In this document: positions 24,740 through 34,302 of the stretch, piece after piece
Layout of the letters: each line of letters starts with the position of its first letter
Numbering within the stretch: position 1 is the first letter of the stretch
NCBI RefSeq assembly: GCF_004297185.1
Contig: NZ_PGCL01000003.1
Coordinates: forward strand, 248,001 to 312,000
Origin: Methanofollis fontis
GTDB taxonomy: Archaea > Halobacteriota > Methanomicrobia > Methanomicrobiales > Methanofollaceae
DNA length: 64,000 nt
Direction of reading: 5' to 3'
Notes under the pieces: model-generated
What the model was told of the DNA's origin: nothing
The model's database searches: none
The model's input: only the letters and a program-made list of their open reading frames with translations
Position numbers and translations under genes: made by a program

Positions 24740-26821
24740 TCAGGACTCTCTCCCGGCGCATTGCCCCAGGAGACGGAGGAGATCTGCAGGATCGCTCACC
24801 GGCAGTTCACAGGCGCTGCCATGGCAGAGGCAGGCGGAACCCCCCTTCGCCGGCACCTCGATTGCCGCCGTATGGGGTGCGAGCGTATCGAGGCGTCCGG
24901 CGCTCTCCGGGGATTTGAGCAGGACCGTTGCGCCGGGAAGATAGAGCGACCGGAATGCGGCGATCAGGTCTTCTGTCACCCTATCTCCGGACCGTCCGGC
25001 CACGACCAGGTCGCAGGTGGGGTGGCGCTCCTCCAGCAGGGCGGTCATCAACCAGGCATATGCCGAGGGGTGCTCCCCGGCCTCGTCGGAAAACACACGG
25101 AGTGCCTCGTGCGCCGCCTGCCGGTAGCGCACCGACCCGGTCAGTCTGGCCAGGATCAGCAGGGCGTGGACCGCAACCGAATTTGCCGAGGGCATCGCCC
25201 CGTCATAGAGGTCTTTTTCCCTGAGGATCAACTCCTCTCCGTCGGCCGCAACGGTATAGAACCCCCCGCCCTGTGGATCGGCGAACCGTTCAAGGATTTC
25301 GTCGGCATACCTGACGGCGTTCTGGAGATGGTCGGGATTGAAGTCGGTCTGGTAGAGTTCGGCGAGCGCCCAGACAAGGGCGGCATGGTCGGCGAGCATG
25401 CCGTTGATGGCGGCCTCGCCGTCCGCATACCGGTGGAGCAGACGCCCGTCGCCGTGGCGGAGAGAGGAGAGGATGAATCGGACCGCCCGGTTCGCCGCCT
25501 CAGAATACTCGTCTTTCGAAAAGATCCGCGCCGCACGGGCGAGGGCGACGACCATCAGGGCGTTCCAGTCCAGAAGCACCTTCTCGTCACGGTGCGGGCG
25601 CACCCGGTTTTCCCGCACAGAAAAGAGTTTCTGTCGTGTCGCCTCCAGCCGCTCCGCGATGTCCCCCCCTTCAGGGGTCGTGCCGGAGCGGAAGGGAATG
25701 TTCGCACCGGCACGGGGTTCGTCTCTCCCGCCGCCTGACAGCGAATACGCCATCGCATAGAGATCACCCTCCTCTGTTCCGGCGATTGTTCTGACCTCGT
25801 CGGCATCCCAGAGATAGAACCGCCCCTCGATACCCTCGCTCTCCGCATCCTCTGCCGTATAAAAGGCACCGTCCGGCGAGGCGAGATCCCTGAGCACATA
25901 TTCGATGATCTCTTCAGCACAGCGGCGGTAGAGGTGATCGCCGGTGGCGGCATGGGCCTCTGTATAGGCGCAGGCGAGCAGGGCCTGGTCATAGAGCATC
26001 TTCTCGAAATGCGGGGTGCGCCATTCGCGGTCGGTTGCATAGCGGTGAACGCCATAGCCGACCTGGTCAAAGATGCCGCCGGTGCGGATCCGGCGGAGCG
26101 TCTGTTCGGCCATCTCGAGGGCGCCTGCATCTCCGGTCAGCCCGTGGTACCTGAGAAGAAACAGTAGCATATGGGGGGACGGGAACTTCGGCGTACGGTC
26201 GAAACCGCCGTATTCGGGATCATAACGCCGTTCCATCTCAGAGAGGGTGCGGCGGATCAGCACCTCTTCGTCGGCTGGAGCGCCTCCCCCGGCCGAAACG
26301 GATCGGAGCCGATTGGTGATATCACGGGCGGTTGCTGTCAATTCTTCCTTCTGCGACGCCCAGAGGTCCCCCACCTCGGGGATCACCTGGAGCAGCCCCT
26401 TCATTCCGAACCCGCTCCTTTTCGGAACATAGGTTGCGGCAAAAAAGGGGTGGTGATCAGGGGTCATGATGATCGTGAGGGGCCATCCCCCGCTGCCGGT
26501 GAGGGCCAGGCAGATCCGCATATAGACGGCATCGATATCAGGCCGCTCCTCCCGGTCCACCTTGACCGGAACAAAGGTCCGGTTGATGAGTGCCGCCACC
26601 TCCGGGTCTTCGAACGATTCTCGGGCCATGACATGACACCAGTGGCAGGTGGAGTAGCCAATCGAGAGAAATATCGGTTTGTTCTCGCGTCGCGCCCGCT
26701 CGAACGCCTCTTCGCCCCAGGGATACCAGTCCACCGGATTGTGGGCGTGCTGCAGCAGATACGGGCTTTTTTCATGGATGAGGCGGTTTGTCGTCCCCCC
26801 CTTCGATCCTGCACCGCTCAT
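24740..26821 (-). CDS. YyaL/DUF255 thioredoxin-domain protein (spermatogenesis-associated protein 20 family)
   Basis: A protein of 693 residues with an N-terminal thioredoxin-like domain ([20 protein letters not shown], then STCHWCHVM with a CxxC) and a long alpha/alpha-barrel region resembling glycoside hydrolase/N-acyl-glucosamine epimerase folds ([32 protein letters not shown]). The family is widespread and its reaction is not established. The stop lies back to back with the preceding plus-strand gene (TGATCA). The start is uncertain between ATGs at 26821 and 26827. Confidence 0.88.
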   Translation of the reverse strand: MSGAGSKGGTTNRLIHEKSPYLLQHAHNPVDWYPWGEEAFERARRENKPIFLSIGYSTCHWCHVMARESFEDPEVAALINRTFVPVKVDREERPDIDAVYMRICLALTGSGGWPLTIIMTPDHHPFFAATYVPKRSGFGMKGLLQVIPEVGDLWASQKEELTATARDITNRLRSVSAGGGAPADEEVLIRRTLSEMERRYDPEYGGFDRTPKFPSPHMLLFLLRYHGLTGDAGALEMAEQTLRRIRTGGIFDQVGYGVHRYATDREWRTPHFEKMLYDQALLACAYTEAHAATGDHLYRRCAEEIIEYVLRDLASPDGAFYTAEDAESEGIEGRFYLWDADEVRTIAGTEEGDLYAMAYSLSGGGRDEPRAGANIPFRSGTTPEGGDIAERLEATRQKLFSVRENRVRPHRDEKVLLDWNALMVVALARAARIFSKDEYSEAANRAVRFILSSLRHGDGRLLHRYADGEAAINGMLADHAALVWALAELYQTDFNPDHLQNAVRYADEILERFADPQGGGFYTVAADGEELILREKDLYDGAMPSANSVAVHALLILARLTGSVRYRQAAHEALRVFSDEAGEHPSAYAWLMTALLEERHPTCDLVVAGRSGDRVTEDLIAAFRSLYLPGATVLLKSPESAGRLDTLAPHTAAIEVPAKGGSACLCHGSACELPVSDPADLLRLLGQCAGRES

Positions 26822-26916
26822 GGTCATCAGGCTATCAGCACCGCCGCGCCATATCAATCTGTGGGCCGAACCGGTTCGTCCTTGTTTTCCTCTCCTTCTA
26901 CACTACCGGCATCTCT

Positions 26917-27381
26917 TTATCGCCCATAGACCACATAGGTCTCGCCGTACTGGACCACGTGGCCGTGGATCGCATCGAGAAGGTCTTTTTTCGAGGACCC
27001 GGCGGGCAGGTCGAGTGCGGTGTCCAGCCCATAGACCCTGAAATCGTAACGGTGCTCCTCACCATGGGGCGGGCACGGCCCACTGTAGCCGACTCTCCCG
27101 AAGGAATTGGTGCCCTGCCGTGCGCTGAAGGGAAAGGCGATCTCCGGGTCCTTCGGGATCGATTCCGGTATGATCCGGACGGGTTCGATGTTCCATATCA
27201 GCCAGTGGGTGAAGTCTCCGCCGCCAGGGGCGTCGGGGTCGTTGACGATCACTGCAAGGCTTTCTGTCACCGCGGGATCGACCCCGCCGAGGGTGATGGC
27301 AGGCGAGCGGTCCGCTCCGTCGCAGGTATAGTCGTACGGGAGTTTCAGGACGGCGATCTCCACTGAGATTTTCGAGGTCAT
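26917..27381 (-). CDS. YbhB/YbcL family PEBP-like protein
   Basis: A 154-residue protein of the phosphatidylethanolamine-binding/Raf-kinase-inhibitor fold. The ligand-site motifs are present: TCDGADRSPAITL, VNDPDAPGG, FTHWLIWNI and EEHRYDFRVYGLD. In prokaryotes its function is not settled. The ATG at 27381 has a very strong ribosome binding site (GGAGGGGGGCAT), which decides the start over an upstream ATG at 27426. It is divergent from the MFS transporter gene. Confidence 0.9.
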   Translation of the reverse strand: MTSKISVEIAVLKLPYDYTCDGADRSPAITLGGVDPAVTESLAVIVNDPDAPGGGDFTHWLIWNIEPVRIIPESIPKDPEIAFPFSARQGTNSFGRVGYSGPCPPHGEEHRYDFRVYGLDTALDLPAGSSKKDLLDAIHGHVVQYGETYVVYGR

Positions 27382-27484
27382 ATGCCCCCCTCCGGAGGGA
27401 GAGGTTATCAAAGTTTTGCGGGTCACTCCAGCAAGGCTGATGCCCCTCCACGACAGAATAGATCAGGAAAGGAAAGGAAGTGCC

Positions 27485-28885
27485 GTGAAGCCCCTCATTC
27501 ACCTCCAGGAGCGTGCATACTGCCGGAGTGTGCTTGCCATCCTGAGCATTGCCGTAGCGCTGGTGATGTTCACCGAGGCGATGCTGACGCCCGCCCTCCC
27601 CCTCATCCAGGTGGAATTCGCCACACCCGCGGTCTGGAATGCCTGGATACTCGCGATGGTGCTGCTGGTCGGTGCCATTATCACGCCGATCATCGGGACA
27701 TGCGGGGATATCTATGGCAAAAAACGGGTGCTGACGGTCTGCATGATCATCTATATCCTCGGCATCGTCGGCGGCGGATGGGCCCCGTCTCTCCCTGCCC
27801 TCCTGCTGTTCAGGGCCATGCAGGGCTTTGGCATGGGAATATTCCCGCTCGGATATGCCCTGATCAGGGAACAGTTCCCTGAAGATCGGGTCGCCGTCTC
27901 GATCGGGACCATCGCCGCCATGTTCGGGGCGGGGACCCTGCTTGGCATATTTGCAGGGTCCTGGATCGTCGAGCACTGGGGGTGGAGGATGACCTTCCAG
28001 AGCGTGATGCCGGCGGTTATCGTATTGATCCTGCTGATTGCGCTGGTCGTCGTCCCATCACCGCGCAGAGCGGCGTCTCTCGACCTGCCGGGGATGGCGG
28101 CGTTCACCGCAACCCTGTTGGCGCTGGTGCTGATGCTCACCCTCGGCGGTCAGATGGGGTGGACCGACCCAATCGTGATCCTGCTCGCCCTCATGGTGCC
28201 GGTCTGTGCGCTGGTCCTCAGGGAGGTCGAACGACGGGCGGCGCAGCCCATGCTCAACCTCTCGATGGTGCGGAGGCGGTCGGTGTTCATCGCCCTGGCC
28301 CTCGGGATCATCATCGTCATGGCCACCTTCATGGTCATCCAGACCATGCCCTTCCTGATCGAGAGCCCGACCGGGCTCGGGCTTTCGAGTGTTGCAGTCG
28401 GCCTCATCCTGATACCGGGGTCATTCGCCGACATGATCGCCGGTCCGCTCGCGGGTATTCTGGCGGCCCGAAAGGGGATCAGGATAACGATGATAATCGG
28501 GTCGGCGGTCCTGCTCGCAGGCGCGGTCGGGTATGTCCTGGCCGGACGTTCGGTCCCCGGCCTTATTCTTGCAGGGATCCTCTTCAATGCCGGAATGTCG
28601 GCAACCCTCACCGGAAACACGATCATCATCGTTCGGGAGGCGGTCGCCGCCGAGACCGCCACCTGGACCGCCGTCTATCATACCGCCCAGAACATGGGGG
28701 GGATGAGCGGACCGGTGATCGCCGGTGCGATCCTGGGCATGCACTCTGTGGAGGTGCCCGGGTGGGACGTCCCGCTCCCCGCGGCCGAAGGCTTTCTCCA
28801 GATCTTTCAGGCGGTGCTCCTGCTCTCCCTCCTCTCCCTGCTGATCGCCCTCTGCCTGAGGTCGGACAGGGGCGCCCCCACCTGA
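27485..28885 (+). CDS. MFS transporter, DHA2-type multidrug exporter
   Basis: About 466 residues with 13-14 membrane helices, which fits the 14-helix DHA2 (EmrB/QacA) group. The first cytoplasmic loop has GDIYGKKRVL (MFS motif A), and helix 5 shows GTLLGIFAGSWIVEHWGWRM with the motif C-like Gly pattern of exporters. It probably exports small hydrophobic molecules using the ion gradient. I prefer GTG 27485, preceded by AGGAAAGGAAGTGCC; ATG 27440 and TTG 27416 are alternatives. Confidence 0.85.
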   Translation: MKPLIHLQERAYCRSVLAILSIAVALVMFTEAMLTPALPLIQVEFATPAVWNAWILAMVLLVGAIITPIIGTCGDIYGKKRVLTVCMIIYILGIVGGGWAPSLPALLLFRAMQGFGMGIFPLGYALIREQFPEDRVAVSIGTIAAMFGAGTLLGIFAGSWIVEHWGWRMTFQSVMPAVIVLILLIALVVVPSPRRAASLDLPGMAAFTATLLALVLMLTLGGQMGWTDPIVILLALMVPVCALVLREVERRAAQPMLNLSMVRRRSVFIALALGIIIVMATFMVIQTMPFLIESPTGLGLSSVAVGLILIPGSFADMIAGPLAGILAARKGIRITMIIGSAVLLAGAVGYVLAGRSVPGLILAGILFNAGMSATLTGNTIIIVREAVAAETATWTAVYHTAQNMGGMSGPVIAGAILGMHSVEVPGWDVPLPAAEGFLQIFQAVLLLSLLSLLIALCLRSDRGAPT

Positions 28886-29056
28886 TTGACAATTGGGTGG
28901 AGTGATAGAGACGGCCCCTCCGGATATGCCGGGGTCGCCCGGTGCTCTGGAAAACATGACCGCCCGTGGAAGGAGCGCCCCATATCCGGTACGGTCTGCC
29001 CTATGACAGCATCAGGCCTGAAACGAAAATTCGACCCCGAACGCAGTCGGACCGGT

Positions 29057-29096
29057 AAAAAAAGGGTGGGACCCTGCCCGACCACACCGGCAGGGT
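29057..29096 (-). terminator. intrinsic-type terminator after ferritin-like gene
   Basis: On the minus strand, directly after the ferritin-like stop, ACCCTGCC (29096-29089) pairs perfectly with GGCAGGGT (29078-29071). Seven T follow after a short G/C stretch (29063-29057). The stem is 8 bp with a 10-base loop, the clearest terminator of the window. Confidence 0.6.
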
Positions 29097-29097
29097 G

Positions 29098-29553
29098 TTA
29101 CCAGACCTCGGGAAACGCCATCCCGGTATAGAGATCTTCCAGCCGCGCCTTGTGACCCCGCTCCATATTCGCCAGTTCGGTGAACACTTTTTTCTGGTCG
29201 GCGTCCATGCTGAGATCCGCGAACTGCTCGTACATCTCCATGGCGTCCTCCTCGCGCTTGATGGCCATTTCAATCCCCTCGATGGGTTTCATGTCCACCG
29301 TCGGATTTGGGCGCTCGATGGTCTGTGAGATCTTGTAGTCCCGTGACTCATCGAACCGCAGCGCCTCCGCACCGCCCGAGAGGTAGCCCTCCAGGATCTG
29401 TCTGTGCTCCTTCTCCTCATCCGCGAGTTCGGAAAAAATCTTCTTGAGGTTCTCGTCCTTCACCTTCTCATAGACCGACCGATAAAAGACAAAGGCCTCG
29501 ACCTCCTTGTCGATCGCCTGCGCAATTATCTTCCTGTACTCTTCCATCTTCAT
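29098..29553 (-). CDS. ferritin-like diiron protein (rubrerythrin-type, no rubredoxin domain)
   Basis: A 151-residue four-helix-bundle protein. Each half carries carboxylate/His diiron ligands: KEVEAFVFYRSVYEK with later EEKEHRQIL, then IKREEDAMEMYEQFAD with MERGHKARLE, the rubrerythrin arrangement. The C-terminal rubredoxin domain of classical rubrerythrin is absent. A peroxide-reducing or iron-storing role in oxidative defence is likely (inference). ATG 29553 has GGGGGGAACAGCAG upstream and is preferred over the longer frame from 29628. A clear terminator follows. Confidence 0.85.
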   Translation of the reverse strand: MKMEEYRKIIAQAIDKEVEAFVFYRSVYEKVKDENLKKIFSELADEEKEHRQILEGYLSGGAEALRFDESRDYKISQTIERPNPTVDMKPIEGIEMAIKREEDAMEMYEQFADLSMDADQKKVFTELANMERGHKARLEDLYTGMAFPEVW

Positions 29554-29615
29554 CTGCTGTTCCCCCCGTTCGGGAATGGGAATAGTATCATCCTCTATAA
29601 ATATATGCGGCGAGT

Positions 29616-30554
29616 GTGACCACCTCAAAGTATTTCTCAGGAGGGCCCCCCCGATCTACGGTGAAAGCAGAGAAACAGCCCTTTCACGAGGAGCATGCCA
29701 CCCGGATCCGGAGGTTCCAGGAGGTTTTTGCGGATTCCGGACGGTCTGCAGCTGCATGCATCGCACTGCGAGAGGTTATCTGCCATTTTTTCCGGCATCA
29801 GGGCCGGGAGATGGCATGGAGAGAGACGACCGACCCCTACCGGATCTTCGTCTCGGAAGTGATGCTCCAGCAGACACAGGTGGAACGGGTAAAATCGAAA
29901 TATCCCGGGTTTATCAGCCGTTTCCCCGACTTTGCATCGCTGGCCGCTGCGGAGACAGCCGATATCCTTGATGAATGGCAGGGCCTGGGCTACAATCGGA
30001 GGGCCCTCGCCCTCCGGGGTGCGGCGCAGGAGGTGATGGAGCGTTTTTCCGGACAACTCCCCGGGGAGGTCAGGGACCTCGAGAGTCTTCCCGGGATCGG
30101 GCATGCCACCGCCTCGTCGATCGCCGCCTTCGCCTTCAACAGACCCACGGTCTTCATTGAAACGAATATCAGGCGGGTGTTCATCCACTTTTTTTTCAGG
30201 GATGAGGACGGGATCAGCGATGCCGAAATCCTGCCGCTCGTGGAGATGACCGTCGACCGGAAGCACCCGCGGGAGTTCTACTGGGGGATCATGGACTATG
30301 GGACCATGCTGAAGAAACGCTACCCGAACCCGAACCGAAGGAGCGCCTCCTACTCCCGACAGTCACGGTTCGAGGGTTCGGACCGGCAGGTCCGGGGCAG
30401 AATACTCCGCATCCTCCTTGAAACGGGGGTGTCTGAACCCGGAGCCCTCTATGCCGGCGCCGGCGTCGATCCCGAAAAAGGGAAACAAATTCTCGAAAGA
30501 CTGAAAAAAGAGGGTTTTGTCAGGGAAGAGGGCGGAAACTACCGGATCACGTAG
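29616..30554 (+). CDS. MutY-like A/G mismatch DNA glycosylase without iron-sulfur cluster
   Basis: HhH-GPD glycosylase, up to 312 residues. It has the MutY core MAWRETTDPYRIFVSEVMLQQTQVERV (with the catalytic Glu), ILDEWQGLGYNRRALAL and the hairpin LPGIGHATASSIAAF. The catalytic-Asp segment reads FIETNIRRVF, with Glu in place of Asp. The four-Cys iron-sulfur loop after it is missing; instead MLKKRYPNPNRRSASYSRQSRFEGSDR appears in two parts. Cluster-free MutY homologues are known. A helix-turn-helix-like tail (ILRILLETGVSEPGAL) ends the protein. The start is GTG 29616 or GTG 29661. Confidence 0.82.
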   Translation: MTTSKYFSGGPPRSTVKAEKQPFHEEHATRIRRFQEVFADSGRSAAACIALREVICHFFRHQGREMAWRETTDPYRIFVSEVMLQQTQVERVKSKYPGFISRFPDFASLAAAETADILDEWQGLGYNRRALALRGAAQEVMERFSGQLPGEVRDLESLPGIGHATASSIAAFAFNRPTVFIETNIRRVFIHFFFRDEDGISDAEILPLVEMTVDRKHPREFYWGIMDYGTMLKKRYPNPNRRSASYSRQSRFEGSDRQVRGRILRILLETGVSEPGALYAGAGVDPEKGKQILERLKKEGFVREEGGNYRIT

Positions 30555-31950
30555 CGCCTGCCAGTCCCGGGAGACGGGGAAGGGCCGGAAGAGGACCGGC
30601 ACTGTTCTCCGCACGATACCACTCGGGCACAGCGATCACCCCATAGGCGGTCGGGCCAAACGGAAGGTGGCCTTCAAACACCATCCGCCCCTCCGGATCA
30701 TAGCCGATGAACCGGGTTTCGACGATCTCCGCATGAGCGGGGACCTGATGCACCCCTTCAGGCGTGGCCGCAACGATCGTTACATTATCCGCACCGCCAT
30801 GGTCCTCGACCCATGCCCCGTCCACGCTCATCCGCACGCTGGCCGGAGATGACGGATCGGGCGTTTCCAGCAGCACACTGATGACCGAGACGCCGTTGAA
30901 GATATGGGCGATCTCGGGCACCTCTCCGGTCGGTTCCAGCACGAACGCCTTCAGGAGATCAGAACTGCCCTCATTCCCCATGGCGACCGCCGGGTTCTCC
31001 GCTGTCCCATCATCGGACTCTTCGGCAACAGGCGCCCCGATATGCTCGAAGACCAGCACCCTCGGCGATCCGCCGCCGATGCCGGCGGCAACATACCTTC
31101 CGTCAGGGGTGATCGCCACGCTCTCAGCAATGCCGGAGGCAGGGAACTCCCCGGTCACCTCGCCCTGGGCGTTGAGCAGCACGACCTGTTTTCCATATGC
31201 TGCCGCAACATATTCGCCTTCAGCGGAGACATCGACACCCAGCACCCGGGATCCCGCAACATGCCTCCAGAGAAGGGTCCCGTTGCGATCGAAGAAATAC
31301 AACACCTTGTCATATGAACCAGCGGCCACATAGTCTCCTTCTGGCGATATGGACACACTGCAGACGGTGTTTCCGGTCTCATACGACCAGAGAAGGGTTC
31401 CCTGCCCGTTATAGAGGTGAACCTTCTCGTCCTTTGAACCGACCGCAAGCAGAGAACCGTCTGATGAGAGCGACAGACTGACGGCGTCGTCTTCAAGACT
31501 CCGGGTCCACCGGCGCTGACCGCCAGCTGTCATGAGACTGAGCGTGGAATCGTCATACCCACCGGCGATATACTCGCCATCGGCAGAGAGGGCCGTGCTG
31601 AACGCAAAATAATCTGATTCAAACTGCTGGAGCAGGTCGCCGTTCCGCCCGAATATACGGAGTTTATCTGAGGCCACCGCAATGCTCTGCCCGTCTCCTG
31701 AAACGGCAACCTGATAGACCGGACACCCTGTGGGATATTCCCAGAGGAGCGAACCATTCTCCGAGAGTATGGAGACGCCGCCCTTTCCTTGCGTACCGGC
31801 AGCAATGACCGTGGCGTCATCGTTGAACGAGGTTGTGACCACCCGTCCCCCGAGGCCGACATTCACCAGAGATCCGTTTCTGTCTTCAATCGCCGCCGCC
31901 GGGACCGTGATCAGGAGTGCGAACGCTAGAACTATCAGTATCTGTTTCAT
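30547..31950 (-). CDS. secreted beta-propeller (WD40/PQQ-like) protein, paralogue of the 12.2 kb gene
   Basis: A 467-residue exported protein: signal peptide (about 1-20, ending AAAIEDRN), then a propeller of about seven blades (VSISPEGDYVAAGSYD, VDVSAEGEYVAAAYG, VAITPDGRYVAAGIGG) to roughly residue 290. A different C-terminal domain with PEGVHQVPAHAEIVETRF and FEGHLPFGPTAYGVIAVPEW follows, ending without a membrane helix. Blades share phrases with the gene at 12242 (PTGCxV, YFAFS/YFAYS). The start ATG 31950 has GGGGGACGGTAC upstream. It overlaps the MutY-like 3' end by 8 bp. Function unknown. Confidence 0.78.
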   Translation of the reverse strand: MKQILIVLAFALLITVPAAAIEDRNGSLVNVGLGGRVVTTSFNDDATVIAAGTQGKGGVSILSENGSLLWEYPTGCPVYQVAVSGDGQSIAVASDKLRIFGRNGDLLQQFESDYFAFSTALSADGEYIAGGYDDSTLSLMTAGGQRRWTRSLEDDAVSLSLSSDGSLLAVGSKDEKVHLYNGQGTLLWSYETGNTVCSVSISPEGDYVAAGSYDKVLYFFDRNGTLLWRHVAGSRVLGVDVSAEGEYVAAAYGKQVVLLNAQGEVTGEFPASGIAESVAITPDGRYVAAGIGGGSPRVLVFEHIGAPVAEESDDGTAENPAVAMGNEGSSDLLKAFVLEPTGEVPEIAHIFNGVSVISVLLETPDPSSPASVRMSVDGAWVEDHGGADNVTIVAATPEGVHQVPAHAEIVETRFIGYDPEGRMVFEGHLPFGPTAYGVIAVPEWYRAENSAGPLPALPRLPGLAGAT

Positions 31951-32070
31951 GTACCGTCCCCCGCACATCCGGTGCACCGCACCTGATGAACATCTGCAAT
32001 CATCTCTGTTGGGCGAGGGCATTAACGCTTGTGATGGGGATAAAAAAAGGACATCTGGAGAGCGACACCT

Positions 32071-32697
32071 TCAGAGCGCCGCAATACCACCGTAATCAAT
32101 CATGTTGCTGAAAACGGTCAGAATATCCTTTTTACCATTTGCGACATCGATATAAACGATAAATCGGTCATCGATGCCCACGTACAGAATATATTCTTCA
32201 TCGATCTTGTCGGTGAACTCCCATGCAGGATATCCCTCGACTGATGTTGACTTCCATGAAAACTCAGGTGTTTCGACCATGGTGGCCGTGTCCCAGATCG
32301 CCCAGTAGCCCTCCTTCATACCTGCGGTGTCCTGGATGATCACCGTCACCTCGACATCCGGATTTGTGGTCTGGGTATAGGTGGCCTCAGCCCAGCTCCA
32401 TTGCTGACCACCCGACGCCATCATCATGCCGGTCTTCTCTCCTTCCACCCAGTTTGCGGTTGCAGAAGGCAGGAACGCCATCAGTTCGGTGTAGTGAACG
32501 GCAGACACCGACGATGGAGCAGTCTCCCCATCACCACCATTTTCTGTCTCCTGCGGGGCGGTGGTCGTGGTCGGGACCGCATCTGATTCTGAAGAGTCAG
32601 AACACCCTGCAACCATGGACATGCAGAGGATCAACACCACCAGAAGCCCCGTCACAAGAACTGCAGATGAACGAGACATATTTTTCACCATTGACAT
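32071..32697 (-). CDS. predicted surface lipoprotein, unknown function
   Basis: A 208-residue lipoprotein with lipobox SMVAGC (about residue 31), a Thr/Glu-rich linker (TTTTAPQETENGGDGE) and a compact C-terminal domain (LMAFLPSATANWVEGEK, GYPAWEFTDKIDEEYILYVGI). The domain pattern, measuring a change in a 'test' of mass-like beta strands, resembles archaeal DUF families attached to the surface but I cannot name it. ATG 32697 is preceded by GAGGGGTGGTG. A TTATAATATAAATCC box lies about 20-35 bases upstream. It may be transcribed with the propeller gene 120 bp downstream. Confidence 0.6.
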   Translation of the reverse strand: MSMVKNMSRSSAVLVTGLLVVLILCMSMVAGCSDSSESDAVPTTTTAPQETENGGDGETAPSSVSAVHYTELMAFLPSATANWVEGEKTGMMMASGGQQWSWAEATYTQTTNPDVEVTVIIQDTAGMKEGYWAIWDTATMVETPEFSWKSTSVEGYPAWEFTDKIDEEYILYVGIDDRFIVYIDVANGKKDILTVFSNMIDYGGIAAL

Positions 32698-32872
32698 CAC
32701 CACCCCTCACTTGGATTTATATTATAAAATAGTATCGCAATTATTTATCTATCGATTTGTTATTTCCAATATCGAGGTATAATGCTATCGCACCTCCGGC
32801 ACCAGAATGGGACATTCTGGTGTGGAGGAAAACCTTATATTTTGGTGCGTCAAGCGGACGTGCGGGGAGAGG

Positions 32873-33157
32873 ATGCTGAAAGCAGAATGGAAGGGGACAA
32901 TTCTCGCAGAAAGCAGTGAGGTCCGGATGATCGAAGGAAATGTCTATTTTCCTCCGGAATCCGTCCATCATGAGTACCTGCGGGAGTCGTCCACATGCAC
33001 CACCTGCCCGTGGAAGGGAGAGGCACACTTTTATTCGGTTGTGGTGAAGGGGGACGAGAACAGGGACGCCGCATGGTACTATCCTGAACCAAAACCTGCC
33101 GCAGAACAGATTCGCAATTATATCGCCTTCTGGAAAGGGGTAAAATTTAAAGAGTAA
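32873..33157 (+). CDS. DUF427 family protein
   Basis: A 94-residue protein of DUF427, a small beta-barrel-like fold of unknown function. Visible family motifs are GNVYFPPESVHHEYL, STCTTCPWKGEAHFYSV (with the conserved Cys-Pro-Trp-Lys-Gly), and DAAWYYPEPKPAAEQIRNYIAFW. ATG 32873 has GGGGAGAGG directly before it. A CCTTATATTTTGG box near 32832 fits its promoter. Confidence 0.93.
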   Translation: MLKAEWKGTILAESSEVRMIEGNVYFPPESVHHEYLRESSTCTTCPWKGEAHFYSVVVKGDENRDAAWYYPEPKPAAEQIRNYIAFWKGVKFKE

Positions 33158-33217
33158 CAGGTTCAAATCGCAAAATATTTTATTAAGAATAAGAAAAAGG
33201 CAGATGGGAGGTAATTC

Positions 33218-33694
33218 ATGGAGATTGTAAAGATTCCAAGAATGGAGAAGGAAGAATACGATTCACTCATTGCGGAGGGATATATCGCTCGCATTGCGTT
33301 CCAGGGGGACAAATATCCCTATATTGCTCCGTTTCTGTATGTATTTGATGGAAAATTCCTGTATTTCCTCTCCACAAAATACGGCAGAAAGAACGATCTC
33401 TTCAGGCAGAGTCCGCATGTCTCGGTGGAGGTGGAGAAGTACACCCAGGACCTCTCCTGCTACACCTTCGTGACCATGCAGGGATATCTCCAGCAGGAGG
33501 AGGACGCCATCCAGAAGAAGATCATCAGGGAACGTTTTGTGAATATGATCAAGGAGCGCAAACTCTCCAGGAACATCCTTGCCGCCCTCGGGCATAAGCC
33601 TGAGGACCCCGTTGAGTCAATCGCCTCTGAAGAGCGTTCCAACATCTGGAAACTGACCGGCGTCGTCGATATCGTGGCGCTGAAAAACCTCTGA
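33218..33694 (+). CDS. pyridoxamine 5'-phosphate oxidase-like FMN-binding protein
   Basis: A 158-residue split-barrel flavoprotein: GYIARIAFQGDKYPYIAPFLYVFDGKFLYFLST is the FMN/substrate barrel motif (listed here in parts), followed by GRKNDLFRQSPHVSVEVE and YTFVTMQGYLQ. The family binds FMN, F420 or heme; relatives in methanogens often have nitroreductase-like or flavin-shuttle roles. ATG 33218 has a GGGAGG ribosome binding site with 6-base spacing. A run of nine T follows the stop. Confidence 0.85.
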   Translation: MEIVKIPRMEKEEYDSLIAEGYIARIAFQGDKYPYIAPFLYVFDGKFLYFLSTKYGRKNDLFRQSPHVSVEVEKYTQDLSCYTFVTMQGYLQQEEDAIQKKIIRERFVNMIKERKLSRNILAALGHKPEDPVESIASEERSNIWKLTGVVDIVALKNL

Positions 33695-33697
33695 CTT

Positions 33698-33706
33698 TTT
33701 TTTTAC
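33698..33706 (+). terminator. oligo-T terminator after the flavoprotein gene
   Basis: An uninterrupted T run starts four bases after the stop of the FMN-binding protein. Oligo-T stretches are sufficient for termination in archaea. It overlaps the 3' end of the convergent osmoprotectant permease gene. Confidence 0.4.
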
Positions 33707-34302
33707 TTCTGTATCCGGGCCTCGACCTCTCCAAGGGCCCGGTCGACACAGACGGCGATCAGGATCGCCGGCACCGCACCGGAGAGCAGCGTTGCGATGT
33801 TGCTCCCTGATATCCCCTCGAAGATCAGGGTGCCGAGTCCGCCGCTCCCGATGATGGCGGTGAGTACGGCCACGCTGTTTGTCAGGATGGCGGCAAACCT
33901 GATCCCGGCAAACATCGCCGGGTAGGCGTGGGGGAACCGGATATACCGGGTGATCTGTCCGTTGGTCAGGCCGATGCCCCGGGCCGCCTCTACCGAGGTC
34001 GGATCCGTGGTCGAGAGCCCGATCCAGGTGTTCTTGACGATCGGGAGAAACGCCCTGAAGACGAGCACGATGATAGCGGGATAAAACCCGATCCCGAGGA
34101 GGGGGACGACGAATGCGACGACTGCAAGACTCGGAATCGCCTGCACGAGGTTTGCGGCGGTCATCACCACCGACGCCACCGGGCGCGAGGAGAGGGAGAG
34201 CACCGCGAGGGGGACGGCGATCGCAATCGAGATGACCAGGGCTGCATAGGCAAGCACGATATGCTGGGCGGTGGCGCCGAGCAGCACCTCGACAGCTACC
34301 AT
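33703..34302 (-). CDS. osmoprotectant ABC transporter permease (OpuCD/ProW-like)
   Basis: Second permease of a betaine/choline/carnitine-type importer, 199 residues with five or six membrane helices. The EAA cytoplasmic loop reads SVEAARGIGLTNGQITRYIRFP, and the conserved NTWIGL and IGSGGLGTLIFEG elements match OpuCB/OpuCD. ATG 34302 overlaps the end of the first permease by 7 bp; a longer frame to 34380 lies inside that gene. Confidence 0.88.
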   Translation of the reverse strand: MVAVEVLLGATAQHIVLAYAALVISIAIAVPLAVLSLSSRPVASVVMTAANLVQAIPSLAVVAFVVPLLGIGFYPAIIVLVFRAFLPIVKNTWIGLSTTDPTSVEAARGIGLTNGQITRYIRFPHAYPAMFAGIRFAAILTNSVAVLTAIIGSGGLGTLIFEGISGSNIATLLSGAVPAILIAVCVDRALGEVEARIQK

